Positions 6,934-13,481 of a stretch of DNA of 21,679 nt are shown in pieces. The position numbers and the translations under genes were made by a program. The DNA is from a virus. The notes beneath the pieces were generated by a model, which worked only from the letters and a program-made list of their open reading frames with translations, was not told the DNA's origin and made no database searches. The stretch spans positions 1 to 21,679 of the IMG/VR virus record IMGVR_UViG_3300036853_000374; one strand, written 5' to 3'. Each line of letters opens with the position of its first letter. Positions within the stretch are counted from its first letter, which is position 1.

Positions 6934-8681
6934 CCGACCACCAGATAGGGGTCCTCGGGGGGGCCGACGTCCATCGCCGCGAGCTTCCGCGTCATGATCA
7001 TTGCGACGATGCCGTCGATCCGGCCGGTGCTCCGCTTCTTCACCGGTTTGATGTTGTCGGGCCCGTCGCGGTACACGACGACGTTCGACGCCTGCACCGC
7101 CAGCAGGGGGTTGCCGCCGGCGTCGACGAGCCCGTCGAGCACCTCCGCCTCGAAATCCTTCGAGGGGAGCGTCATGTGTTTGATCGTTTGCGGGATCTCG
7201 AGGACCTCGAACCCGTCCATCTCGAGGTCGTTCTCGATCGTGCCGGCGTTCCACGGGTCGAAGCCCACACGGAGGATGGTGAGCCCGAACAGAGTCTTCG
7301 CGTCCTTCACGGCCTGCCGGATCACCGCCTGGTCGATCCGGTTGCCCGGGTTCGTCGTCAAGTACGGCCACGGCGTGCCCGGAATGAGGTCCGTCGTCCA
7401 CTGCTGATAGGGGGCCCGGTCGCGCCGGGCCCGCGCGAGGAGCGTGTCCGCCGGCGTGAAGCACCGCACGACGTACCGCCAGGCGGTCCGGGTGGCCGTC
7501 GGCGGGAACAGGAACGCGAGCGCGGACAGATCGATCTTGCTCGAGAGGTCCACGGCAGCGAAGCAGGGCTGTCCGCGCAGCTCCTCGAGCGTCCAGGGAC
7601 TCTGCCCCCGCTTCCACCCGTCGATGGACAACCAGGGCGCGTCGGTGTTGACCCAGAGATTCAGGCGCTTCTGCTGGTACGCTGCGGCCGCGCTCGGCAT
7701 CGCCAGGGCTTTCGTGACGAGCGCCGCCAGATCGTCTGGCTTGATCGACACGCCGTAGTTCGGATTCGCCTTCCGCGCGGTCGCGTCGAGCGTCCAGTCG
7801 TCCTCGGGATCCGCGTGCGCGATGAAGGCGAAGAACGTCTCGTCGACGAGGACCTGGTCGAGCAGCTGGCAGGCGTAGAAGTGTTGATCGCCACAGGGCG
7901 AGACGGGGTCGTTGCCCGCCGTCGTGATCTGGAAGTTCAGCGGCTGCCGGCGGGCGCCGGTGGCCGTCTCCATCACGTCGATCGTGTCGCGGTGCTTAAT
8001 CTTGTGGAACTCGTCGACGATGATCAGGTTCGGGTTCAGCCCGTCTTCCGGATCTTTCCCGAGCGGTTCGAGCTTCGAGGATGTGTCGACGCGGTGGAGG
8101 TTCTTCGCCCGGACGGTGATGCGCGCCTTCAGGCCGCTCGACCGGACGAGCTTTTTCATGTCGTTGAAGACGAACATCGCCTGCCCGCGCTTCGTGGCCA
8201 GGCAGTAGCCTTCCGCGCCGGGCTCGCCGTCGTAGAACGTGACGTAGAGCCCGACGATCGCCGCCTCGAGCGACTTGCCGTTCTTGCGGGGAATTTCGTG
8301 GTACGCCGTGCGGAACCGCCGCAGGCCCGTGTCGACGTGGACCCAGCCAAAGATCGAGCCGAGCCGAAACTGCTGAAAGGGCTGGAGGACGATGAACGAG
8401 CCGGCCCATTCGCCCTTGTAGTGTTTGAGCTTGCTGGCAAACCGGAAGAACCGATCGGCCTTGGCCGCGTCGAAGCGGTACGGAAACGCCGCGGTCCCTT
8501 CGCGTTGGCGATCGCGCAGGTGGCGTTCACAACTGAGGCGGTGATACTTCCCCGCCGGGATCGCCCCGGCGACGACGCGGCGCGCGTAGGCGTCGACCGG
8601 ATGGACGAGGCCGAGCACCGTGCCCACGGCGAGCGCGACGCGGACCACGGCCGCCTTAATGGGCTTGGGTAGTCGGCTCAT
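6930..8681 (-). CDS. terL: Terminase large subunit (ATPase and nuclease)
   Basis: A 583-residue Terminase_1-type large subunit. The ATG at 8681 (MSRLPKP) has GGAG four bases upstream and lies inside the end of the small terminase gene. The ATPase half shows a Walker A-type PRKNGKS at about residues 131-137 and a Walker B LIIVDEF at about 219-225. Coupling-motif sequence (NFQITTAGND) follows. The nuclease half begins near CFAAVDLSSKIDLSALAFL, whose first Asp fits the RNase H-like metal site, with VGFDPWNAG and a late GRIDGIVAMIMT as further acidic positions. The protein packages DNA into the prohead through the portal and makes the terminal cut. Length and gene order are normal. A TTG at 8693 in the same frame is a less likely start. 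Confidence 0.95.
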   Translation of the reverse strand: MSRLPKPIKAAVVRVALAVGTVLGLVHPVDAYARRVVAGAIPAGKYHRLSCERHLRDRQREGTAAFPYRFDAAKADRFFRFASKLKHYKGEWAGSFIVLQPFQQFRLGSIFGWVHVDTGLRRFRTAYHEIPRKNGKSLEAAIVGLYVTFYDGEPGAEGYCLATKRGQAMFVFNDMKKLVRSSGLKARITVRAKNLHRVDTSSKLEPLGKDPEDGLNPNLIIVDEFHKIKHRDTIDVMETATGARRQPLNFQITTAGNDPVSPCGDQHFYACQLLDQVLVDETFFAFIAHADPEDDWTLDATARKANPNYGVSIKPDDLAALVTKALAMPSAAAAYQQKRLNLWVNTDAPWLSIDGWKRGQSPWTLEELRGQPCFAAVDLSSKIDLSALAFLFPPTATRTAWRYVVRCFTPADTLLARARRDRAPYQQWTTDLIPGTPWPYLTTNPGNRIDQAVIRQAVKDAKTLFGLTILRVGFDPWNAGTIENDLEMDGFEVLEIPQTIKHMTLPSKDFEAEVLDGLVDAGGNPLLAVQASNVVVYRDGPDNIKPVKKRSTGRIDGIVAMIMTRKLAAMDVGPPEDPYLVVG

Positions 8682-9228
8682 CAAACTCCGCAAACGGATC
8701 CTCGGGCGCCGGCGCGTCGGCGACCTTGACGCGGGATCGAGCCGCCGGCGTCATCCCGAGCTCGACCAGGTACTGGCGCACGGCCATGTGCCCCTGGCGG
8801 AGCTGGGTCGTCGACTTCACCTCGAGTTTCTTGAGCTGGACGATCGACTCGATGGCCCGCACGATCTGCTCGCCGTCTTTGAGCTTGTTGATCGCGGCCT
8901 GCAGCTTCTCGACGAGCGCGACATTCGTGCGATGCGCCACGCTGATCGCTTCGGTCTCGGCGAACAAGCAGCAGTACTGATAGAGCACGGCGTCGTCGAC
9001 GGTCGACAACGTCTTCGCGTCGTCGAGGCGCGCGACCATGCGGTGCCATTCCGCCAGCGCGGGGCCGATCAAGCCGATCGGCGTCGGGGGTTGGCCCTTG
9101 GGTACATCCGGCGTGTCGGCCGACGTCGAGGTCTTCGCGGTCCCGCGATCTTTCCGGCCTGTGCCGGCGAGCGCGTGTGCGCGCTGCGATTTCCTGTTCC
9201 GGCCGCCTGAACTCGAAGTACCTGGCAC
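8656..9228 (-). CDS. terS: Terminase small subunit, P27 family
   Basis: A 190-residue protein from a GTG at 9228 with AGGAG eight bases upstream. After a basic Ser/Thr-rich N-terminus it has the P27-family layout: PPTPIGLIGPALAEWHRMV, then LSTVDDAVLYQYCCLFAETE, a middle helix that binds its neighbours, and a C-terminal acidic tail (APEDPFAEFDEP) expected to contact the large subunit. It would recognise the packaging site and recruit large terminase. It overlaps the large terminase start by 26 bp. The adjacent HNH endonuclease gene is the common partner of P27-type terminases in cos phages. Confidence 0.88.
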   Translation of the reverse strand: MPGTSSSGGRNRKSQRAHALAGTGRKDRGTAKTSTSADTPDVPKGQPPTPIGLIGPALAEWHRMVARLDDAKTLSTVDDAVLYQYCCLFAETEAISVAHRTNVALVEKLQAAINKLKDGEQIVRAIESIVQLKKLEVKSTTQLRQGHMAVRQYLVELGMTPAARSRVKVADAPAPEDPFAEFDEPTTQAH

Positions 9229-9398
9229 TCAAAACGCTCCTAAAATGCGAAATTCATTTGCTGACAGCGCGCGAGGGAACCCTGGAGCGGTTTCCCGGGC
9301 CGCCCAGTCTGGAGAGATTTCGATCCCCCCCCCGCCCGTTGCAGGTCAACGACTTGCGACCGCATCGCGCCGTGTGTGTGGATGTCAAGGACAATCGG
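9229..9398 (-). other. Intergenic spacer with C-run, possible cos region
   Basis: This 170-bp stretch separates the HNH gene from small terminase and holds no convincing gene. It has a nine-C run at 9325-9333 followed by GCCCG, and a more AT-rich piece at about 9240-9260. In cos phages with HNH-TerS-TerL modules, the cohesive-end site usually lies in exactly this interval, so cos is a position-based inference. The ribosome site for small terminase (AGGAG) is at the left end of the spacer. Confidence 0.3.
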
Positions 9399-9737
9399 CT
9401 ATCCCTTGGTCACGTTGCAGCTGCGACAGAGCGACTGGTGATTGCGCGGGTCCATCACCGCCCCACCACGCGCGATCGACACGATGTGATCGACGACCTG
9501 CGCGCGCGTCTTCAGCCCACGTTGGACGCAGCGACTGTGCTCGCGATGGGCGAGGCCATCACCGCGTTGGCCACACCACGGGTACTTGATCAACCAGCTG
9601 CGGGCATACGTGGCCCACTGACTGGTGTAGCCCCGGGCTTGCGCGCTGGGCCTCGGATGATCGGGACACTCGCTGCCGGCTAGCACCAGGCGGGCGCACT
9701 TGGGATGTGTACAGGGACGCGCGGGTGCGAGCGCCAT
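9399..9737 (-). CDS. HNH endonuclease beside terminase
   Basis: A 112-residue HNH nuclease. The ATG at 9737 (MALAPARPC) overlaps the upstream stop (ATGA). The N-terminus has Cys/His pairs (CTHPKC, residues 9-14, and CPDH, 24-27) that may bind zinc. The catalytic region is VVDHIVSIARGG (D83, H84), DPRNHQSLCRSCN (N99, C104, C107) and K111. That is the ordinary HNH spacing with the CxxC that holds the zinc. The last His of the motif is replaced by Asn (CNVTK), a common variant. HNH proteins next to terminase help cut cos DNA during packaging in HK97-like phages. The long frame to 10313 is not protein-like upstream of 9737. Confidence 0.88.
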   Translation of the reverse strand: MALAPARPCTHPKCARLVLAGSECPDHPRPSAQARGYTSQWATYARSWLIKYPWCGQRGDGLAHREHSRCVQRGLKTRAQVVDHIVSIARGGAVMDPRNHQSLCRSCNVTKG

Positions 9738-10015
9738 CAGGCCTTCACCTTGGGCACCCGCTTGGTGGTCAACGTCAACAGCGTCAGCTCCACCACCATC
9801 AAGGCCGGGATGAAGCACACCCCGCGATAGGTGTGCTCGTCGGAGTGTTCGGTGGCTAAGGTCAACCCGGTTTCGTCTTGCCGGAGGAGAAAGCCGTACG
9901 TCGTGTAGTGGGCGGATCGATGGGGTAATTCGTGTTCGGCGTACTCGGTCACTGATCCCGCGGAATGGGCATCCGCCCAGCGGACTGCACAGAAGGTCTT
10001 GTCTAAGAGCTTCAT
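9737..10015 (-). CDS. Small hypothetical phage protein upstream of HNH gene
   Basis: About 92 residues from the ATG at 10015 (MKLLDKTFCAVRWADAHSAG). I do not recognise it by name. The pattern of an N-terminal VRW(A)D strand, a central H/TTYGFLLRQDETGLTLATE, and a late YRGVCFIPALMVVELTLL resembles short phage proteins with a 'T.GWL....d..vvla.....yR....IPkg.Iv..' layout, usually found near replication or packaging genes. The same frame continues upstream to a TTG at 10195. I prefer 10015 because the upstream part is Pro/Arg-rich, but it includes a hydrophobic piece (RMVLFFLWFM) that could belong. The stop overlaps the HNH start (ATGA). Confidence 0.55.
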   Translation of the reverse strand: MKLLDKTFCAVRWADAHSAGSVTEYAEHELPHRSAHYTTYGFLLRQDETGLTLATEHSDEHTYRGVCFIPALMVVELTLLTLTTKRVPKVKA

Positions 10016-10131
10016 GAACCAAAGGAAGAAGAGGACCATGCGCGCGACGCGGACGATCGGCAGCGTCCATCGCCTCCCGTACCGCAGAGGCTGGACGGGG
10101 GTGGTCCGGAGATCGTGGGAGACGACGCCAT
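10012..10131 (-). CDS. Doubtful 39-residue ORF upstream of the 10015 gene
   Basis: An ATG at 10131 follows a good ribosome site (GGGGGAG, six bases before). The 39-codon frame ends in an ATGA overlap with the gene starting at 10015, which is this operon's usual coupling style. The product is Ser/Pro-rich and unlike any family I know. The alternative reading is that the ribosome site serves an N-terminally extended version of the downstream gene in the other frame. Confidence 0.2.
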   Translation of the reverse strand: MASSPTISGPPPSSLCGTGGDGRCRSSASRAWSSSSFGS

Positions 10132-10294
10132 GCGGCACTCCCCCTTCTGGGTTGTGGGTCTGAGGGTTCCAGCCTGGATCGGAACCGGTGGGCAACAGTG
10201 GGCCACGGCGTGCCTGACCCTACGGACGCGTGGCTAATCGTGATCCGGCCGGGCCGAACGGGGCGAGAATCAGAGGACCATACGCAAACGCACC
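10132..10294. promoter_or_regulatory. Divergent control region between late and Ku operons
   Basis: Leftward genes (HNH, terminase, head) and the rightward Ku operon diverge from this interval, so promoters for one or both should be here. I see no strong sigma-70 boxes and no clear terminator. GAGGA at 10273-10277 is a ribosome-site-like motif 17 bases before the ATG at 10295, too far for normal use with that start. The call rests on gene orientation. Confidence 0.35.
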
Positions 10295-10519
10295 ATGCTG
10301 CCGGCCGATCCACTCCTGCCGTTGCCGGGCCATCTGCTCGAGGTGTCCCATGTGGCCTACCGGTTGAGTTTGAGTGAGGACTACGTGCGGCGGTTGATTC
10401 GGGCTAAGAAGATCCCCGTCATTCGGTTGGGGGCCCGGTACCGGATCGACCCGCTGGACTTGCAGGCCTTCATCGAGGCGCAACGCGTCAACGGGAACGG
10501 AAACGGGAAGGACGCGTGA
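10295..10519 (+). CDS. Helix-turn-helix (excisionase/MerR-like) protein
   Basis: A 74-residue protein of the excisionase-type helix-turn-helix group. HLLEVSHVAYRLSLSEDYVR (from about residue 13) is the HTH with the usual SxxYVRRLI recognition helix. It is followed by the wing and final strand, KKIPVIRLGARYRIDPLDLQ, and a short polar tail (NGNGNGKDA). This layout (HTH-KIPAxRxGxRYRxxxxDLxxFI) is typical of small phage and plasmid DNA-binding proteins. It is the first gene of the Ku operon, so it may regulate that operon or the divergent late genes. It is far from the integrase, so an excision role is less likely. The next gene's GTG overlaps its stop (GTGA). Confidence 0.75.
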   Translation: MLPADPLLPLPGHLLEVSHVAYRLSLSEDYVRRLIRAKKIPVIRLGARYRIDPLDLQAFIEAQRVNGNGNGKDA

Positions 10520-10752
10520 GCGAGCCCGACGCCCTCGAACTCGAACTCCGGTACGAATGGTGGCTGAATCACGGGCGGCACTGTCGGCCGTACGGCGACG
10601 ACGGCGAGATGCAGTGCTGTGCGCTGGACTTCAAGCGGATGCCACTCGACGAGCTGCGCGAGCGGGTCCACGACCTCCGGCTGCAGCGCATCAAGGAAGC
10701 ACTGGCGCGCGAAGTAGACGTGCCGTTGCCCTGGCCGGAGGCCTTCGTTTGA
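10516..10752 (+). CDS. Hypothetical protein encoded directly upstream of Ku
   Basis: A 78-residue protein from a GTG at 10516 with GGAAGGA close upstream. It overlaps the preceding stop (GTGA), and its TGA shares one base with the Ku ATG (TGATG). The N-terminal part has HCRPYGDDGEMQCCALDF with three Cys and one His that could hold a metal. The C-terminal part is one long amphipathic helix (LDELRERVHDLRLQRIKEAL). I do not recognise a family. Its invariable coupling to Ku here suggests either a partner of Ku or simply cotranscription. Confidence 0.6.
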   Translation: MSEPDALELELRYEWWLNHGRHCRPYGDDGEMQCCALDFKRMPLDELRERVHDLRLQRIKEALAREVDVPLPWPEAFV

Positions 10753-11624
10753 TGGCGAGCCCCCGCGCGATCTGGAAAGGCACCCTCCAACTCTCTCTGG
10801 TCCAGGTCCCGATCAAGATGTATGCGGCCACTGAAGCCAGCGCGACGATCAGCTTCCATCAAATCCACGACGCGCCCTGCCAGGCCCGCGTGACGCAGAA
10901 GAAGTGGTGTGCGAGCTGCGAACGCGACGTCCTCAGCGATGAGATCGTGAAGGGGTATGAAGTCGCCCCGGGCCAGTACGTCCTCGTCAACGCCGACGAA
11001 CTGGACGCGGTGGCCCCCGACTCGACGCGCGTGATTGCCCTGACGCAGTTCGCGCCGGCCGCATCGTTGCCGTGGCGGGCGATCGACCGGGCCTACTTCC
11101 TGGTGCCCGATGGGCCCGACGGCGGACCCGCCCAAGATGCGTACGCCGTGCTCGTGGACGCGATCGCGGGATCCGTGGGCATCGGCACGCTGGCGATCTA
11201 CGGGCGGGAGTATTTAGTGGCGGTGGCCTCAGGGGATCGCTGCTTGAGTCTATATACCCTGCATCACGCGGCCGAATGGCGATCGGCGCCGTATGGGGCG
11301 GATCGGCGGGCGTTGGTGTCGGCGGCGTTGCGGGGCGCGACGGTCGCCGCGAAATTGGTGGTCGAGGCCTGGACCCAACCCTTGCGCCTGGACGATTTCA
11401 CCGATACGTATCAAGCGGACTTACGCCGCTTGATCGACGCGAAGATCGCGGGGCAGGAGATCGTGCAGCCGGCCGTGGTCGAAACAGGTCGACCGTTGCC
11501 CATCTTGGAGGCGTTGACGCAGAGTCTTGCGTTGGTCGCCGGAAAGAAACCACAGGTCAAAGCCCGGCGCCGCTCGAGCACCGCCCTGCCCGCGGCCCCC
11601 GCGTCCCGAAAGAAGGCGGGGTGA
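10752..11624 (+). CDS. ku: Bacterial-type Ku protein (NHEJ end-binding), phage-encoded
   Basis: A 290-residue Ku homologue of full bacterial length. The opening RAIWKGTLQLSLVQVPIKMY matches the Ku core start (RAIWKGxIxFGLVxVPVxLY). It is followed by SFHQIHDAPC, a KKWCASCERDV element (C53, C56) and EIVKGYEVAPGQYVLVNADE, which corresponds to the family's 'DIVKGYExxxGxYVxLxxEEL'. Then come DRAYFLVPDG and LYTLHHAAEW, at the positions where other Ku proteins have the beta-barrel and arch. The short basic C-terminal tail (KKPQVKARRRSSTALPAAP) fits the DNA-retention extension of bacterial Ku. Ku homodimers thread onto double-strand DNA ends and recruit LigD. No ligase lies in this window, so the protein would need the host's. 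Mycobacteriophages Omega and Corndog also encode Ku. Confidence 0.93.
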   Translation: MASPRAIWKGTLQLSLVQVPIKMYAATEASATISFHQIHDAPCQARVTQKKWCASCERDVLSDEIVKGYEVAPGQYVLVNADELDAVAPDSTRVIALTQFAPAASLPWRAIDRAYFLVPDGPDGGPAQDAYAVLVDAIAGSVGIGTLAIYGREYLVAVASGDRCLSLYTLHHAAEWRSAPYGADRRALVSAALRGATVAAKLVVEAWTQPLRLDDFTDTYQADLRRLIDAKIAGQEIVQPAVVETGRPLPILEALTQSLALVAGKKPQVKARRRSSTALPAAPASRKKAG

Positions 11625-11821
11625 CGGCCTGCATGCGCTGCTTCACCGATGCGGACTTGCGGCGCGGCCTGGCGGCGGTGATCGCCCGGTGGGATGCGTG
11701 TGTCGTGTGCGGCGGCCGAAACGACGACTGGCACGAGCTCGAGACGCATCCCTTTCAGCCGCCCGATCTCCTGACCCTGCTGCTCGAGGCGACGCAGGCG
11801 CAGCCGACCGTCCTGCAGTGA
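11621..11821 (+). CDS. Small Cys-rich protein, possible zinc ribbon
   Basis: A 66-residue protein starting at a GTG at 11621 that overlaps the Ku stop (GTGA). It has two CxxC pairs (CMRC, residues 4-7, and CVVC, 27-30) separated by a helix (LRRGLAAVIARWDA), which is a simple zinc-ribbon-like layout. The rest is hydrophobic helix (PPDLLTLLLEATQA). I do not recognise it. It is in tight operon with Ku and with the next gene (GTGA overlap). Confidence 0.5.
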   Translation: MTACMRCFTDADLRRGLAAVIARWDACVVCGGRNDDWHELETHPFQPPDLLTLLLEATQAQPTVLQ

Positions 11822-11988
11822 AATTGCGCATGGCCAAAGCCCAGCTCCGGATCGTGCCGACGCCCGTGGAGCCCTGGACGCACCCCCTCCGCTTTCCGTT
11901 CCGGACGCGCTGGCGCTTGTGGACGATCCGGGAGCGGGCGACGTGGAAGGCGTGGTGGCACGATCTGATCTATCTGGTGAAGGGGTGA
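11818..11988 (+). CDS. Small basic Trp-rich protein
   Basis: 56 residues from a GTG at 11818 (overlaps the previous stop, GTGA), or 52 from an ATG at 11830. The C-terminal half is Trp- and Arg-rich (FRTRWRLWTIRERATWKAWW), ending in DLIYLVKG. This could be an amphipathic membrane-associating or nucleic-acid-binding peptide. The family is unknown. The stop overlaps the next GTG, keeping the operon continuous. Confidence 0.45.
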   Translation: MKLRMAKAQLRIVPTPVEPWTHPLRFPFRTRWRLWTIRERATWKAWWHDLIYLVKG

Positions 11989-12215
11989 GCGCCTCAGAGT
12001 GTTTAGCGGCGATCTCCCGGGCCTATCAGCAACTGCAGGCGTTACCCGGGGACGAGGGCCAGCGCATCCGCAACGGGGATCCCGCGTATCTGCGGCTCGA
12101 AGCGGAGATCCGATCGTTGGCCGAGCAATACAAAACGCTCACGCGCGTAAGCCCCTTGGAAGCCCCTTCTCAGGTCCTTCAGGGCGCCACCGAAATCTCG
12201 GTCACGACGCGCTGA
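11985..12215 (+). CDS. Small helical hypothetical protein ending the Ku operon
   Basis: 76 residues from a GTG at 11985 (GTGA overlap with the previous gene), starting SASECLAAISRAYQQLQALP after the initiator. It looks mostly alpha-helical with an acidic middle (YLRLEAEIRSLAEQYKTL). The function is unknown. The 3' end overlaps the end of the convergent leftward gene by 37 bp, so the two operons collide with no terminator space between them. Confidence 0.5.
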   Translation: MSASECLAAISRAYQQLQALPGDEGQRIRNGDPAYLRLEAEIRSLAEQYKTLTRVSPLEAPSQVLQGATEISVTTR

Positions 12216-12385
12216 CAGACCGCGCACGTCACGACGAGCACCCCGCGCGCCTTCACGTAGGTCACAATCGTCGCCATGCCCAAGTGACATCGCGCGGCGA
12301 GGACGAGTTCGCAACTGTCGTGGGAGCAGCCCGGCACGGCGCACCGTTGGGCGTCGAGTTCGTGCTGGGTCAGGGGCAGCGCCAC
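12179..12385 (-). CDS. Small Cys/His-rich protein, likely zinc-binding
   Basis: A 68-residue protein from a GTG at 12385 (shares a base with the preceding TAG). It contains CAVPGCSHDSC, then CHLGMATIVTYVKARGVLVV, then CAVC and a final VVTEISVA strand. The order 'CH.G..T.V.Y....G.L...CA.C.R.V..I' is one I associate with small phage zinc-ribbon-like proteins. It is the last gene of the long leftward early operon and overlaps the end of the rightward Ku operon. Confidence 0.6.
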   Translation of the reverse strand: MALPLTQHELDAQRCAVPGCSHDSCELVLAARCHLGMATIVTYVKARGVLVVTCAVCQRVVTEISVAP

Positions 12386-12579
12386 TACGTCACGCCCTTC
12401 GGCCGCTTCTCGACCTCCAGCCGTTCGATCCCGCGCAGCACGTACGGCTGGCCGGTGAGCGTTTCCATCGGCTGGTCGACCGCGATCTGATGGGCTCGCA
12501 GGAAGCGTTCCCGGATGTCGTAGAGCGTCGAGCCATCAGGCACCTCGAAGATCACGGTGGACAGGACGGCGACTTTCAT
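12385..12579 (-). CDS. Small hypothetical protein
   Basis: A 64-residue protein from the ATG at 12579, which overlaps the preceding stop (ATGA). A GTG two codons upstream also exists. It begins with a strand (KVAVLSTVIFEVPDG), followed by a helix (LYDIRERFLRAH) and an acidic/basic end (IERLEVEKRPKG). I do not recognise it. It is part of the coupled early operon. Confidence 0.5.
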   Translation of the reverse strand: MKVAVLSTVIFEVPDGSTLYDIRERFLRAHQIAVDQPMETLTGQPYVLRGIERLEVEKRPKGVT

Positions 12580-12845
12580 TGACACCCCGCTCCCGGCGGG
12601 AGCTGCGCTTTCGAGATCGCCGCGATGGTGAGGTTGGGCGTCCCGCCGTAGTTACTCGCCAGATAGAGACACACCCCGTTCGTATCGAACACGCGGAGGC
12701 GGATCAACTCCGGCCCCGCGACCGGAATCTCCCACTGCTGGGTGCCCTTCTCCGCTTTCTGGGCCGTGAGCGCGCGCATCGCCGCGGAGAAGCCCATGCC
12801 GACCGCGATGCCGAGCACCGCACCCGTGACGTAGGTGAGCTTCAT
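12576..12845 (-). CDS. Small membrane-anchored or secreted protein
   Basis: 89 residues from the ATG at 12845 (ATGA overlap with the upstream stop). The first 26 residues (KLTYVTGAVLGIAVGMGFSA) form an N-terminal hydrophobic segment that could be a signal anchor. A soluble beta-like part with two Cys (VCLYLASNYGGTP and the terminal GAGCQ) follows, possibly outside the membrane. The family is unknown. A superinfection-exclusion type role would fit a prophage accessory gene, but nothing in the sequence shows it. Confidence 0.5.
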   Translation of the reverse strand: MKLTYVTGAVLGIAVGMGFSAAMRALTAQKAEKGTQQWEIPVAGPELIRLRVFDTNGVCLYLASNYGGTPNLTIAAISKAQLPPGAGCQ

Positions 12846-13189
12846 TCGGCTTTCTCCCGGGTGTCGCCCCACCCGATCAAGGGCGTGTCGACCTCCCTTG
12901 TGAGCTGGAAATCTGCGTCCGACGTGACCGACGTCGCCGTGTCAGCGCGCGTCGTCACGACCGTCGCCTTCATCGGTAGGCCTTCCCCGACGTATTCGAA
13001 CTTCCGCTCAAACGCGACTCGCTCCAGGACACAGTGGCGGACGGTGCCTGCCCACTCCGGCTCGACGCGCAAGGGGATGTAGACGACCATCTCTTCGCCC
13101 GTCGTGTGATGGCGACACAGGCAGTCGAACTCGTAGAGCATCCCGACGCCGGTCCGGCCTTCGATCTTCCGATAGACGCCGGTTCTCAT
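12842..13189 (-). CDS. DUF1653-like small protein
   Basis: A 115-residue protein from the ATG at 13189. The N-terminal half, GVYRKIEGRTGVGMLYEFDC then CRHHTTGEEMVVYIPLR, resembles the DUF1653 pattern 'G.YrH.KG..Y.v...a.H..TgE..VvY..L', a small SH3-like domain of unknown function that is common in bacteria and phages. The C-terminal 60 residues (RHCVLERVAFERKFEYVGEG and beyond) are variable. It is separated by one base from the previous stop, so it is in the operon. The family resemblance is by eye only. Confidence 0.5.
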   Translation of the reverse strand: MRTGVYRKIEGRTGVGMLYEFDCLCRHHTTGEEMVVYIPLRVEPEWAGTVRHCVLERVAFERKFEYVGEGLPMKATVVTTRADTATSVTSDADFQLTREVDTPLIGWGDTREKAE

Positions 13190-13190
13190 T

Positions 13191-13439
13191 TCAATGCGCC
13201 TCGCTGATGACCATGCCGGACTGTCGTAGTAGAGCCTTGATGGCTTCCTTCGTCGTCTCGTGAAAGACCACGACGTGCGAGACGTCGGCGAACCGAATAC
13301 CAGGCGGCGGTTGGGCCAACAGCGTCATCCCCGGCGTAGCTCGCAGGTAGTTCAGACCGGTGTTTGTGAGCCCGATCATCACGACCTGTCGACCATCGCC
13401 GTCCTTCCCATAGGCCCACACGATGTGCTCGTTCTTCAC
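13191..13439 (-). CDS. Small hypothetical protein
   Basis: 82 residues from a GTG at 13439, one base after the stop of the first 39-bp gene-end repeat. It begins with strands (NEHIVWAYGKDGDGRQVVMI), has a central loop LAQPPPGIRF, and ends with a helix (ETTKEAIKALLRQSG). I do not recognise it. It is coupled downstream to the DUF1653-like gene. Confidence 0.5.
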   Translation of the reverse strand: MKNEHIVWAYGKDGDGRQVVMIGLTNTGLNYLRATPGMTLLAQPPPGIRFADVSHVVVFHETTKEAIKALLRQSGMVISEAH

Positions 13440-13440
13440 T

Positions 13441-13479
13441 TTAGAGCCCCTCCAAATCCTTCCGTCGAATCCGCCAGCC
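13441..13479 (-). repeat. 39-bp gene-end repeat, copy 1
   Basis: One of three near-identical 39-bp units in 1.1 kb, each ending with a stop codon. This copy matches copy 3 (14515-14553) at 35 of 39 positions by eye. On the minus strand it encodes GWRIRRKDLEGL-stop. An ATG at 13486 that overlaps the DUF1643 stop opens a 14-codon frame (MRGWRIRRKDLEGL) made almost entirely of the repeat, so this is a mini-gene or gene remnant. Confidence 0.8.
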
Positions 13480-13481
13480 TC

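Noticed and set aside
7176-8672. A rightward 498-residue open frame opposite large terminase
   Set aside because: Antisense shadow of a gene with clear Walker and nuclease motifs.
10295-10519. Excisionase function for the small helix-turn-helix protein
   Set aside because: The fold fits, but it lies about 10 kb from integrase and att and heads the Ku operon, so excisionase was not used as the call.
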